From: Archangium gephyra
GTDB taxonomy: Bacteria > Myxococcota > Myxococcia > Myxococcales > Myxococcaceae
Assembly (NCBI RefSeq): GCF_001027285.1
Contig: NZ_CP011509.1
Location: 6,968,501 to 7,032,500, forward strand
Direction: 5' to 3'
DNA length: 64,000 nucleotides
A program made the translations under genes and the position numbers. This document shows, one piece after another, positions 41,735 through 50,407 of this stretch. The stretch's first letter is position 1, and the number at the start of each line of letters is the position of its first letter. The notes beneath the pieces were generated by a model. That model saw only the letters and a list, made by a program, of their open reading frames with translations. It ran no database searches and was not told where the DNA came from.

Positions 41735-43263
41735 AGCCCAACCCTCGCGCTGAGTTTCTTGTGGAGCCGTTGAATGAGTTGGTGGAGATCACTGGTGCTG
41801 GCGAGCAAACGGGCAGTCAGATCCGCAACGTTGGGGATTTCATCCTGGCTTCGATCCTCAGGCTTTCGAGAGGACAAATCGAAGCCGCGCGCCTCAATCT
41901 CTCGATAGCTCTCGATCCAGCACCACCCAGTGGCTGCAGGCCTCGGGTGCGCACCTCTGCGGTATGAGGCCCAACCATTCCAAGTCGCACGCGCGAGTTC
42001 GAAGTGCTCGTCAGAGAGCGGAGTGTTCTTGTTGAACCCTTTCTGGCCAGGCCGTGCTTCGATGCGCTGGTAGAGAACCTCGCGAGTGGGACCCCCGCGC
42101 TCAAAAAAAAGCAAACTCGTCTTCACGTTTGAGTAGGGCGCGAAGGCACCAGGTGGGAGGCTCACCACCATGAAGAGGTCGTAATTGTTCAGGAGTTCTT
42201 GCCTTGCACGGGCAAAGGCTCCGCCCCGGAACAAAGTCCCCTCGGGCACGACTAGTGCGCAGCGAGCATGACCGGAGCGCTTCAACTTGTTCATGATATG
42301 TTCAAGGAACAAGAGTTCTGTGGCATTTGCTTTTAGCTGGAAGTTTTGTTGGACCCGAATGTTCTCAGTTCCGCCAAATGGGGGATTGCTGAGGACCACG
42401 TCGAACAGCGCAGAGGGCGTCCTGGAATCCTGCTCAAGCGTGTTGCAGCGGCGGATCTGCGGGACCGTAGCGCCGCGAAGAAGCATGTGGACAAGGCCGA
42501 GCAACGCTGGGACCGGCTTCTTCTCATTTCCAAAAAACGTGGGCTGTTGTTGAAGCCGACGCTCATCTTTGGGCGTGCGTGCAGCCTTACGCATGTACTC
42601 AAGCGCCTCGACGAGCAGCCCGCAAGTTCCGCACGCTGGATCGTAGACCGTCTCCCCGATACGCGGCTCGATGACATCGACCATAAAGCGCGCAATTGCA
42701 CGGGGCGTATAGAACTCTCCGGCGAGTTTATTCTCCCGACCGAGCTTCCGCAGCAGTTCCTCGTACACACTTGAGACGGTGTGGATATCGTCCTCGTTCT
42801 CAAAGTGTATGCCGTCGATGATGCTAAGCACCTCTCGGAGGTTCTGGGGCGACGCACAGAGAACGACGGTGCGACCGTTGAAGATGCCCGCAACTACTTG
42901 GTGTTCCGGTGAACCAGCGAGCGAGGCGAGGTAGGGCAAAAGATCGTTCCGCAGATACGACATGAGTTGATCGTCGTTCCACATTGGCGACCCGCGACGT
43001 ACGCCGTCCGCCGCTTTGCGGCCGAGCGCCTTCTCAGTCCAGGCGGACCAACGATACTTGCCGTCGATCAATAATTTAGAGTTCCTATGCGACCTGCGTT
43101 GGCTGCTGCTAGACGCTGGGTCAGGCTCGTCAATGAACTTCAGGAAGAGCAACCAAGTGAGGTGCTCTAGGTACTCCATCGCGCCGCCGCAGTTGTTATC
43201 GCGACGCATGATGTCGCAGGCTCGCCAGATATCGTTGGCGAGCCTCTCTCGCGTCATTGGCAT
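41731..43263 (-). CDS. hsdM: Type I restriction-modification DNA methylase subunit
   Basis: A 510-residue adenine-N6 methyltransferase and the first gene of the operon. The N-terminal helical domain is typical (LANDIWRACDIMRRDNNCGGAMEYLEHLTWLLFLKF). Motif I is VYDPACGTCGLLVEA, with a cysteine in place of the second glycine as in some HsdM proteins, and motif IV is the intact SNPPFGG. It methylates the site chosen by the S subunit. Two ATGs lie at 43263 and 43257, neither with a strong ribosome site. No HsdR gene exists in the island, so classical ATP-dependent translocating restriction is not possible from this operon alone. Confidence 0.95.
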   Translation of the reverse strand: MPMTRERLANDIWRACDIMRRDNNCGGAMEYLEHLTWLLFLKFIDEPDPASSSSQRRSHRNSKLLIDGKYRWSAWTEKALGRKAADGVRRGSPMWNDDQLMSYLRNDLLPYLASLAGSPEHQVVAGIFNGRTVVLCASPQNLREVLSIIDGIHFENEDDIHTVSSVYEELLRKLGRENKLAGEFYTPRAIARFMVDVIEPRIGETVYDPACGTCGLLVEALEYMRKAARTPKDERRLQQQPTFFGNEKKPVPALLGLVHMLLRGATVPQIRRCNTLEQDSRTPSALFDVVLSNPPFGGTENIRVQQNFQLKANATELLFLEHIMNKLKRSGHARCALVVPEGTLFRGGAFARARQELLNNYDLFMVVSLPPGAFAPYSNVKTSLLFFERGGPTREVLYQRIEARPGQKGFNKNTPLSDEHFELARATWNGWASYRRGAHPRPAATGWCWIESYREIEARGFDLSSRKPEDRSQDEIPNVADLTARLLASTSDLHQLIQRLHKKLSARVGL

Positions 43264-43355
43264 TGGGGTGCTGACGAACCTAACCGCATGATGCTGTTCA
43301 GGCAACAACAGAGAGGATCGCACCAAGAAAGAGGCTCACAGAAGCCGTTGAATCG
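43264..43355 (-). promoter_or_regulatory. Leader region of the defense operon
   Basis: The 92 bases between the kinase stop and the methylase start must carry the operon promoter or read-through from the kinase gene. Nothing resembling a strong -35/-10 pair or a regulator gene (such as a C protein) is seen. Confidence 0.35.
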
Positions 43356-45008
43356 CTACTTTCGATGAGGTATTGGTGTCGGGTGGGCTGTGGTCGCCAC
43401 TACCACCGCGAACGCAGTTCCCGTCCCCTCTGCGGGCAACAGCTCCAGGCTGGCCCCGAAGGCCCGCAGCATCGACTGGGCGATCGTCAGGCCGAGCCCC
43501 GTGCCTCCCCGCTCGCGGGCCGTGGTGAAGAAGGCGTCGAAGACACGGGCCCGGTTGGACTCGGAGATGCCCTTGCCATCGTCGCGCACCACCACCCGTC
43601 CCCTCCCCTCCCCTTCCACGTCCGCCTCCAGCCGCACGTGCACCCCCTCGCCCCCATGCTGGGAGGCGTTGGTGATGAGCTGCCAGAGGATGTCCTCCAG
43701 CACCTCGGCGGGCAGGCCCAGGACGAGCCCCGCGGGCACGGCCCCCACCTCCACGGCCAGCCCCTGAGCCCGGCCCCGCTCGGCCAGGGCCTCCAGCAAC
43801 GGGGCCACCGCCGTCCGCGACGGACGGGCCACCAGCGAGTCCGCGCGGGCCAGCTCCAGCAGCCGCTGCACCAGCCGGGTGAGCCGCCGGGCATCCGCGT
43901 CGATGTTGGCGAGGAAGCGCTCGCGCTGCTCGGGGGACATGGCGTCGGCGCTGTCGCGCAGCAGCTCCACCGCGCCCTGGATGGAGGCCAGCGGCGTCTT
44001 GAACTCGTGCGACACGTTGGCCGCGAAGGAGCGGATGTACTGGTTGCGATCCCTCAGCGCCGTGGCCATGCCGGCCAGGGACTCGGAGAGCTCGGCGAGC
44101 TCCTCCACCACCGGGCGCGCCACCGGCTCGAAGCCCTCGGGCGCACTGGCGGCGATGGCCCGCGTCTGCCGCACCAGGGCCCTCACCGGGCGCACCACCA
44201 GCGCCGTCGCGGCCAGCGACATCAACGCCACCACGCCCAGCAGCACCAGCCCGGTGGCCGTGAGGTTCCACCGGTCCGCGTAGAGGGCCTTGGCGAACGT
44301 CATGGGCGTGCGGGAGAGCAGCACCGCGCCCCAGACGCGCTCGCCCTCGAGCACCGGCAACACCACCGTGACGCGCACCCCGGTGTCGCGGCTCAAGGAG
44401 GCGAGCGGTGCGTCGTCGGGATCGGCGAGGCGCCGGCGCAGGACGCTGCGGGGCTCGCCGCGCAGGGCGCGCTGGACCTCCTGCCGGGCCAGCAGCGTGG
44501 TCCCCAGCCCCATGGAGCTGCTGGCCACCACCACCCCCTGGGCGTCCATCACGCGGATGCCCGCCAGCGTGGAGCGCCGCACCTGGGCGAGCAGCGGAGA
44601 GAGCCGCTTGCCAGCCTCGCGCGCACGAGGCTCGGCGGGGATGGCGGAGACGGGGGGCTCCTCCGGCGCGGGCAGCGCCTCGTCCGAGGCCCGGAGCGAG
44701 GGAAGGATGGGCTGCAGGTTCGAGTCCGCGGGCGTGGCGAAGGGCCAGGATGACAGCCGGGTCACGCCATAGTCCTCCGTCCCGACCTTCTCGCGCAGCA
44801 GCTCGCCGTACAGCGAGACGACCACGGTGCCCTGGGCGATGAGCTCGGACTCCGTCTGGCGGATGAGCTGGTTGTCGTAGACGCGGACGAGCGCCATGCC
44901 GAGCAGTGCGATGACGAGGGCACCCAGCCCCACCGCGGCGAAGACCATCCACAGGCGCGGGCGGGCGCGCGGGCGGTCAGGGGAGCGCGAGCCGGTAGCC
45001 AAGGCCAT
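43356..45008 (-). CDS. Membrane sensor histidine kinase (intact copy)
   Basis: A 550-residue kinase. Membrane segment 1 (VFAAVGLGALVIALLGMALV) is followed by a large extracytoplasmic sensor, membrane segment 2 (ATGLVLLGVVALMSLAATALVV), HAMP, HisKA with ANVSHEFKTPLASIQG and an ATPase domain with QLITNASQHGG, RDDGKGIS and GGTGLGLTIAQS. It overlaps the response-regulator gene by 32 bases. Its last ~26 residues (PAEGTGTAFAVVVATTAHPTPIPHRK) and the following DNA are AT-richer than the rest and differ from the partial copy at 34.8 kb. They may therefore derive from the incoming element. Confidence 0.93.
   Translation of the reverse strand: MALATGSRSPDRPRARPRLWMVFAAVGLGALVIALLGMALVRVYDNQLIRQTESELIAQGTVVVSLYGELLREKVGTEDYGVTRLSSWPFATPADSNLQPILPSLRASDEALPAPEEPPVSAIPAEPRAREAGKRLSPLLAQVRRSTLAGIRVMDAQGVVVASSSMGLGTTLLARQEVQRALRGEPRSVLRRRLADPDDAPLASLSRDTGVRVTVVLPVLEGERVWGAVLLSRTPMTFAKALYADRWNLTATGLVLLGVVALMSLAATALVVRPVRALVRQTRAIAASAPEGFEPVARPVVEELAELSESLAGMATALRDRNQYIRSFAANVSHEFKTPLASIQGAVELLRDSADAMSPEQRERFLANIDADARRLTRLVQRLLELARADSLVARPSRTAVAPLLEALAERGRAQGLAVEVGAVPAGLVLGLPAEVLEDILWQLITNASQHGGEGVHVRLEADVEGEGRGRVVVRDDGKGISESNRARVFDAFFTTARERGGTGLGLTIAQSMLRAFGASLELLPAEGTGTAFAVVVATTAHPTPIPHRK
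43435..44548 (-). repeat. Kinase segment duplicated in direct orientation at 34926-35699
   Basis: This part of the intact kinase aligns with the remnant at high nucleotide identity. It is interrupted by a 331-base stretch (about 43984-44314) that is absent from the remnant, and by a smaller gap near 44530. The copies flank the defense island. Confidence 0.85.
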
Positions 45009-45684
45009 GCACCGTCTGGATGACTTCGCCTCCGGCCGAGGCGAACTTCTGCCGGATGTGCCGCACGTGGCTGTCGATGGTGCGGTCACTCACCACCACG
45101 TCCTCGTAGACGCGCGTCATCAGCTCGTCGCGGGTGAAGGCCTTGCCGGGCGCGCGCAGGAGCGCGGTGAGCAGGTGGAACTCGGTGACGGTGAGCACCA
45201 CCTCCTGGCCGTTCCAGTACGCGCGCCACAGGTCCAGGTCCATCCGCAGGGGCCCGCGTTGCAGCACCTGGGCGGGCGAGGGAGCGGGCGCGGAGGCAGC
45301 GGGGCTCGCGGTGGCACGGGCCCGCCGCAGCACGGCCTTGATGCGCGCCACCAGCTCACGCGGGCTGAAGGGCTTGGCGATGTAGTCATCACCGCCCAGC
45401 TCCAGCCCGAGGATCCGGTCCACCTCGTCATCGCGCGAGGAGAGGAAGACGATGGGGACCTCGTGGGCGCGGCGGACCTCGCGGCACATCTCCAGCCCAT
45501 CCATCTCGGGCATCATGATGTCCAGGACGATGAGCGCGGGCACGGAGCGGCGCACCTGCTCCAGGCCGGCACGTCCGTTGGAGGCCTGCTCGACGTGGAA
45601 GCCCGCCTGCGAGAGGGCGAAGCCCACCACCTCGCGCAGGTGCGGATCATCATCGACCACCAGGATGGAAGAACGTTCGGTCAC
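44977..45684 (-). CDS. OmpR/PhoB-family response regulator
   Basis: A 235-residue regulator starting at GTG 45684. The receiver has ILVVDDDPHLRE, the phospho-acceptor in LIVLDIMMPEMDG and the lysine in DYIAKPFSPREL. An Ala/Pro linker (TASPAASAPAPSP) leads to a winged helix with FTRDELMTRVYEDVVVSDRTIDSHVRHIRQKF. It forms an operon with the downstream kinase. It is divergent from the SPFH gene across a 131-base region that must contain both promoters. The signal and targets are unknown. Confidence 0.94.
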   Translation of the reverse strand: MTERSSILVVDDDPHLREVVGFALSQAGFHVEQASNGRAGLEQVRRSVPALIVLDIMMPEMDGLEMCREVRRAHEVPIVFLSSRDDEVDRILGLELGGDDYIAKPFSPRELVARIKAVLRRARATASPAASAPAPSPAQVLQRGPLRMDLDLWRAYWNGQEVVLTVTEFHLLTALLRAPGKAFTRDELMTRVYEDVVVSDRTIDSHVRHIRQKFASAGGEVIQTVHGLGYRLALP

Positions 45685-45815
45685 GGCACCCTGGAACCTA
45701 TCACGGTCGTCATGGTGCGATCCTTGGCCACCCCCTCCGCTTCCGGCAACAGTCTGATTAGATGCGCGCGAAGACTCCGGGTATGGCGTGCCGATGACCG
45801 GCGCCCTTCCGGAAC

Positions 45816-47234
45816 ATGGGGGCACCGATGTCAATGAACCACGAGCCGGTGAGGAACGAATACCTGGATCAGGTCCGCGAGCAGCAGCAGCGCCTCGAGG
45901 TGGACCTGAAGGCACGCAAGGCCGTGATGCCCATGGCCCAGGCCCAGATGGCGCCGAGAGCCGCCCGGGCCTTCGCCGCGCCCCCTCGCGAGATTCCGGG
46001 CAACGCCGTGGACGTGCGCATCACTGGCTTCTGGCGATGGAAGACGGTCGTGGTCCCGCCCAACGCCTACGTCGTGCACACCCGCCGGGGCCATGCCCAG
46101 CCCCTGCACATCGGCCTGGGCGTGTCCTTCCGTTTCAACCCTGCGACGGACTCGTTCCTGGTCGTGCCGGGGGCCATGCAGACCATCCTCATCAACGCGC
46201 ACTGCATCTGCCGCGAGCTGCAGGGGCTGCTGGTGCAGGGCTACGTGCAGTGGATCATCGAGGACTTCGCCACCGCGTACAAGAAGCTCGACTTCACGGA
46301 CGCCGAGGACCCGATGCGGGTGGTGAACGTGCAACTGCGCGAGCAGGCCGAGGCCGCCATCAAGGACAAGGTGGCCACCATGAGCATCGACGCGGTGCTC
46401 TCGGACAAGCAGCCGATCATCGAGGAGCTCACGGCGCGCCTGCGCCATGTGGCCGAGGGCGGCGGCGGTGGCGACAAGGGCCTGGGGCTGCGCATCGTCA
46501 CGGTGCAGATCAAGGAGGCGGTGGTGAGCTCGGCGAGGCTCTGGGAGAGCCTGCAGAAGCCCTTCCGGGCCGAGCGCGAGCGCGTGGCGCGGCTGGCCAC
46601 GCTGGAGACGGAGGATGCCATCACCCACCGGGAGCTGGAGGTGGAGCAGCAGCGCGAGCGGACGCGGCTGGAGACCGATGGCGAGCTGGCGATGCTGCGC
46701 GCGCGCAAGGAGGCCGAGGCGTACGACCGCGATCAGGCCGAGCGGCTGCGGCGCCAGCAGCGCGAGGAGGAGGATGCCCGGAAGCTGGCCGTCGAGCGGC
46801 AGCAGTCCGCGCTCCAGGGCGCCGAGTTGGAGAAGGCGCGCCTGGCGGTGGAAGCGGAGCTGGCGAAGCAGAAGCAGGAGGCCGAGGCCGCTCAACGCAA
46901 GCGCGAGGCCCTCTCGGCCATCGAGCTGCTCGACACGCAGCGGGCCGCAGCCAACCGGCAGAAGCGGGTGGAGCTGGAGTTGCTGGAGACCCGCCAGCGC
47001 ATCCTCAACGGGCTCAGCTCGGCCAACCTCCAGGCGCGGATGGTGGAGCTGCTGCCGTCCATCGCCGAGAAGATGCCTCGGCCCCAGGAGCTGCGCTCCG
47101 TCACCATCGGCGGAGGCGCGGGAGCCCAGGAAGGCCAGGCACTCACCACCCTGGTGGCGCAGATGATGGCCCTGGTGGGGGCCATGCGGCCCGAGGGAGA
47201 ACCGTCCGCCCCCGAGCAGACGGAGCACCGGTAG
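45816..47234 (+). CDS. SPFH/band-7 domain protein (flotillin-like)
   Basis: A 472-residue protein. The N-terminal SPFH domain (about 60-230) includes TVVVPPNAYVVHTRRGHAQP and FNPATDSFLVVPGAMQTI. It is followed by a long charged coiled coil (about 255-395, EQQRERTRLETDGELAMLRARKEA) and a C-terminal flexible tail. No membrane segment is visible, so it may associate peripherally or oligomerise in the cytoplasm. SPFH proteins scaffold membrane domains. ATGs at 45816, 45828 and 45834 are all possible starts. Confidence 0.85.
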   Translation: MGAPMSMNHEPVRNEYLDQVREQQQRLEVDLKARKAVMPMAQAQMAPRAARAFAAPPREIPGNAVDVRITGFWRWKTVVVPPNAYVVHTRRGHAQPLHIGLGVSFRFNPATDSFLVVPGAMQTILINAHCICRELQGLLVQGYVQWIIEDFATAYKKLDFTDAEDPMRVVNVQLREQAEAAIKDKVATMSIDAVLSDKQPIIEELTARLRHVAEGGGGGDKGLGLRIVTVQIKEAVVSSARLWESLQKPFRAERERVARLATLETEDAITHRELEVEQQRERTRLETDGELAMLRARKEAEAYDRDQAERLRRQQREEEDARKLAVERQQSALQGAELEKARLAVEAELAKQKQEAEAAQRKREALSAIELLDTQRAAANRQKRVELELLETRQRILNGLSSANLQARMVELLPSIAEKMPRPQELRSVTIGGGAGAQEGQALTTLVAQMMALVGAMRPEGEPSAPEQTEHR

Positions 47235-47243
47235 GCCTGGCCT

Positions 47244-47831
47244 ATGCACCTTGGCTCCGAGGAGGAGATGCAACAGCGGCTGGCCTCCATGCCGCTTCAC
47301 CACACCATGCGCGGGCTCTTCTTCAACTCCGTGCTGGACGTGGTGCGGCAGCTGGAGGACGAGAACGCCGTGACGCACTGTCTGGAGAGCACGGGAGAGA
47401 CGAGGTACCTCGACTTCTTCAGCTACCCCACCAGCACGTATGTCCGGCTGCTCTACACGGCGGCGAATCTCCTGAGCACCCGATACGGAGGCTTCGAGGG
47501 CGCCCTGCGGGCGATGGGGGCGCGGACGATCCTGAAGTTCCTCGACTCCGCCGCGGGCAAGGCCCTCCAGCTGGTGGTCGAGGGCAATCCGCAACGGCTG
47601 CTCAACAACATCCCCGTGATCCACAAGATGGTGATGAGAGGCGGAGAGTGCTCGATGAAATGGGCGAGCCCCACGGGTGGGCGCCTCACCATCGAGCGCA
47701 TCTCCGCCCCCGCCCCCTTCATCGAGGGCGCGCTGCAGGCGGTCTTCGACGCCACGCATGTCCGGGGCGCGAAGGTGGCCTCACGCCAGATCGGTCCCCT
47801 CGACGTCGAGTTCGAGGTGTCCTGGCGGTAG
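47244..47831 (+). CDS. DUF2378 / TIGR02265 family protein (copy 3)
   Basis: A 195-residue protein with RGLFFNSVLDVVRQLED, YLDFFSYPTSTYVRLLYTAANLL, SAAGKALQLVVEGNPQRLL and the terminal GPLDVEFEVSW. It aligns block by block with the copy at 10.2 kb and more distantly with that at 34.2 kb. It starts 9 bases after the SPFH gene and is co-directional, suggesting an operon and a possible functional link to the scaffold protein. Confidence 0.88.
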   Translation: MHLGSEEEMQQRLASMPLHHTMRGLFFNSVLDVVRQLEDENAVTHCLESTGETRYLDFFSYPTSTYVRLLYTAANLLSTRYGGFEGALRAMGARTILKFLDSAAGKALQLVVEGNPQRLLNNIPVIHKMVMRGGECSMKWASPTGGRLTIERISAPAPFIEGALQAVFDATHVRGAKVASRQIGPLDVEFEVSWR

Positions 47832-47833
47832 CG

Positions 47834-48706
47834 TCACCGCGTCGCGTGCGCGAACACCTGCCGGGAGAGGTCCGCGATGAGCGAGCGGGCCACCTTCTCG
47901 TCCGGGATGCCGCTGGTGAGCACCACGAGGACGTAGGGAGGACGGCCGGACGGATAGACGATGGCGGCGTCGTGGAGGACGCCGGAGATCTGCCCCGTCT
48001 TGTGCGCCACGGGCGTGCCCGGCGGCAGGCCCGCGGGGATCTCCAGGTTCAGCTCCTGGGCCAGGAGGATGGAGCGCATGGCCTGCGTGGAGGCGGGTGA
48101 CGCCGCCTTCCCCTGCTCGATGGCGGTCATCAGGGTGGCGAGGTCCCGCGCCGTCGCGGAGTTGTTGAGGCCCTTCTGGTAGGCCTTCCCATCCTCCACG
48201 CCGCGCAGCACGGTCATCTGGCGGGCCCCGAGCGAGCGCAGCGTCTTCGTGACACGCTTCGCGTCCACCAGGGCGATGACGGTGTTGGTGGCCAGGTTGC
48301 TGGAGCGGGTGATCATCCGCTCGACGAGCTCGCGCGCCGGCACCGGCTTGCCGAGCCGCTCATAGAGGGAGGCATCCTCGTCGTCCTTGGCGTCCAGGGC
48401 ATACGGCGAGCCATCCACGATGGAGGCGAACTGATTGGCCAGGGTCAGCTCCTGGCCCACGGACAGCTTGCCGGCATCCGCCTGGCGGAAGAACTCGATC
48501 ATCACCGGCACCTTCATGGTGCTGGCCGCATGGAAGGAACGATCGGCCTCCAGGAAGAGCGAGTCCCGGGGATTGCCGAGGTGTTGGTAGGCGACGGCCA
48601 CGGTGGCCCCCTTCACCTGGGCGATGCGCTCCTGGAGGGAGGCGCGGAGGGTATCGGTGCCAGACGGCGTCGCGGCGAGGAGGACGAGGAGCGCGGTGGA
48701 GAGCAT
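47834..48706 (-). CDS. Class A beta-lactamase-like serine hydrolase
   Basis: A 290-residue exported protein (signal peptide MLSTALLVLLAATPS). The penicillin-binding fold motifs are present: STMK (SxxK with the nucleophile serine), SSN in place of SDN, and HKTG (KTG). A possible general-base glutamate occurs in LRGVED ahead of GLNNSATARDL, matching the omega-loop layout of class A enzymes. It may hydrolyse beta-lactams or act as a DD-peptidase-like enzyme. No resistance operon is near. It is divergent from the APC permease. Confidence 0.85.
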   Translation of the reverse strand: MLSTALLVLLAATPSGTDTLRASLQERIAQVKGATVAVAYQHLGNPRDSLFLEADRSFHAASTMKVPVMIEFFRQADAGKLSVGQELTLANQFASIVDGSPYALDAKDDEDASLYERLGKPVPARELVERMITRSSNLATNTVIALVDAKRVTKTLRSLGARQMTVLRGVEDGKAYQKGLNNSATARDLATLMTAIEQGKAASPASTQAMRSILLAQELNLEIPAGLPPGTPVAHKTGQISGVLHDAAIVYPSGRPPYVLVVLTSGIPDEKVARSLIADLSRQVFAHATR

Positions 48707-48803
48707 GGGGGCGGGGGATGAAGGTTGAACGGCGAGCCTAGCTGGCGAGAGCGGGCCTCATCACGGGGATGTTGTTATGCTCACGCGCGGACCCGAGGAC
48801 GCC

Positions 48804-50216
48804 ATGGATGAACAACACGAAGCAGCGCCGCGCATCGTCGTGGAGGACCGAGCCGGGTATTCGCGACGTGTCGGGCTCTTCTCGGGCGTCATGCTCGTCA
48901 TCGGCGGCATCATTGGCTCGGGCATCTTCCTCAACCCCTCCATCGTCGCGCAGCGGGTCCATACGCCGGAGCTCACCCTGGGGGTCTGGGTGCTCGGCGG
49001 AGTGGTGGCGCTGATTGGGGCCTTCGTCTACGGCGAGCTCGGTCAGCGCGCTCCGAAGGCGGGTGGCAGCTACGTCTACCTTCGCGACGCCTTCGGAGCG
49101 CTGCCGGCCTTCCTCAACGCGTGGGGCCTGCTGCTGATCATCGCCACCGGCGCGATCGCGGCGGTGGCGGTGGCCTTCGCGAGCTACACGATCGCGCTGC
49201 TCGGGCTGCCGGCCACGGCCCGGCTTCCGCTCGCGGTGGGCGCCATCGTCCTGCTCTCGGGCATCAACTACATCGGAGTGAGGCTCGGGACGCTCACCCA
49301 GAATGTGTTCACGCTGCTGAAGCTGGTGGCGCTCGCGGTGCTCTGCGGTGCCGGGCTGCTGCTGGCCAAGGTGGCGCCGGAGACAGCCGCCGGCGCTTCC
49401 ACCGCCCTGCCCGACTCGCTCGGACTGGCCGTGGGCGCGGCACTGGTGCCCGTTCTCTTCAGCTACGGCGGCTGGCAACAGACCAACTTCGTGGCCGAGG
49501 AGATGATCGACCCCGAGCGCAACCTGCCTCGCGCGCTCCTGCTCGGCGTCATCGCCGTGGTGACGGTCTACCTCCTCGCCAACCTCACCTACCTGCGCAC
49601 GCTCGGTGCGGAGGGGCTCGCGGCGAGCAGCGCGCCCGCGGCGGACGCGCTCGGACAGCTGCTCGGGCCCGGAGGCCGGACGTTCATCACGGCGGGCATC
49701 GCGGTGTCCACCTTCGGCTTCCTGAACCTGGTCATCCTCGTCTCGCCGCGCGTCTACCAGGCCATGGCGGCGGATGGACTCTTCTTCCCGCGGCTCGCCC
49801 GGTTGCATCCCCGCTACCACACCCCCACGTCCGCCATCGTGTTCCAGGCGGCCTGGGCCATCGTCCTCACCCTCTCCGGGACCTACGGCGACCTGCTCGA
49901 CTCCGTCGTCTTCGCCGACTGGCTCGTCTTCGGCGCCACGGCGGCAACGCTCTTCGTCTATCGCGCACGCGAGCGTGCGGGCAGCGTGCCGCGAGCGCGA
50001 TATCGGGTTCCCGGCTACCCCCTCACCCCGCTGCTCTTCATCGCGGCCGCCGCCTACGTCGTCATCGGCTCCATTGCGTCCAACCCCGCCAACGCGCTCA
50101 AGGGGGCACTGCTCCTGCTCGCCGGCGTCCCGGTCTTCTTCTTCTGGCGGCACCGCACGTCCGGGGGGAAGAGCGCGCCGCGGGTGAGGGACGGGTTACA
50201 CTCCGCCCCACCATGA
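48804..50216 (+). CDS. APC-family amino-acid permease
   Basis: A 470-residue transporter with about 12 membrane segments, starting with GLFSGVMLVIGGIIGSGIF (the GSGIF motif of the substrate site). SYGGWQQTNFVAEEMIDPERNLPRALL is the typical consensus after membrane segment 6. It likely imports or exchanges amino acids or amines by proton or substrate coupling. The ATG at 48804 has GAGGA a few bases upstream and is preferred over 48777. Its stop overlaps the start of the Lys-rich small gene by ATGA. Confidence 0.93.
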   Translation: MDEQHEAAPRIVVEDRAGYSRRVGLFSGVMLVIGGIIGSGIFLNPSIVAQRVHTPELTLGVWVLGGVVALIGAFVYGELGQRAPKAGGSYVYLRDAFGALPAFLNAWGLLLIIATGAIAAVAVAFASYTIALLGLPATARLPLAVGAIVLLSGINYIGVRLGTLTQNVFTLLKLVALAVLCGAGLLLAKVAPETAAGASTALPDSLGLAVGAALVPVLFSYGGWQQTNFVAEEMIDPERNLPRALLLGVIAVVTVYLLANLTYLRTLGAEGLAASSAPAADALGQLLGPGGRTFITAGIAVSTFGFLNLVILVSPRVYQAMAADGLFFPRLARLHPRYHTPTSAIVFQAAWAIVLTLSGTYGDLLDSVVFADWLVFGATAATLFVYRARERAGSVPRARYRVPGYPLTPLLFIAAAAYVVIGSIASNPANALKGALLLLAGVPVFFFWRHRTSGGKSAPRVRDGLHSAPP

Positions 50217-50392
50217 CGACTCGAACGAAAGCAGCGAAGAAGCAGGTGAAGTCCCCCACCAGCACGGCGAAGAAGGCCGCGTCGAAGAAGAGCCCGGCGA
50301 GGATCCTCCTGCCCAGCGGTGTCACGGACGGCGACACGAAGAAGGCCACGCCGAGGAAGAGCCCGGCGAAGCGCCTCGAGTCTGGCAAGTAG
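50213..50392 (+). CDS. 59-residue Lys/Ser/Pro-rich histone-H1-like protein
   Basis: Reads MTTRTKAAKKQVKSPTSTAK and ends SPAKRLESGK. It has three KSPxx blocks, is about one quarter lysine and has no hydrophobic core. The composition resembles histone-H1-like tails that bind DNA non-specifically. The ATG overlaps the permease stop, so translation is coupled. That overlap, together with a protein-like composition unrelated to the permease frame, argues that it is real. The role is unknown. Confidence 0.65.
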   Translation: MTTRTKAAKKQVKSPTSTAKKAASKKSPARILLPSGVTDGDTKKATPRKSPAKRLESGK

Positions 50393-50407
50393 TCCGGACG
50401 TCATGCG

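Larger units (their letters stand above)
35700..43434. mobile_element. Defense island inserted between direct copies of a kinase gene
   Basis: A 7.7-kb segment that is visibly more AT-rich than its surroundings and uses AT-ending codons more freely. It carries a single five-gene minus-strand operon of restriction/defense type and nothing else. It is bounded on the left by the kinase remnant (homology ends at 35699) and on the right by the start of homology in the intact kinase (43435). The two kinase segments are in direct orientation. No integrase, transposase or terminal inverted repeat is visible. Campbell-type integration by homology is the simplest reading. Confidence 0.7.

Noticed and set aside
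35700-43434. A CRISPR array, integrase or transposase in or beside the island
   Set aside because: No regularly spaced direct repeats, tyrosine/serine recombinase motifs or DDE-type frames were seen.
45831-47759. 642-residue minus-strand frame opposite the SPFH and DUF2378 genes
   Set aside because: It spans two well-supported plus-strand genes and has Leu/His/Gly low-complexity composition.
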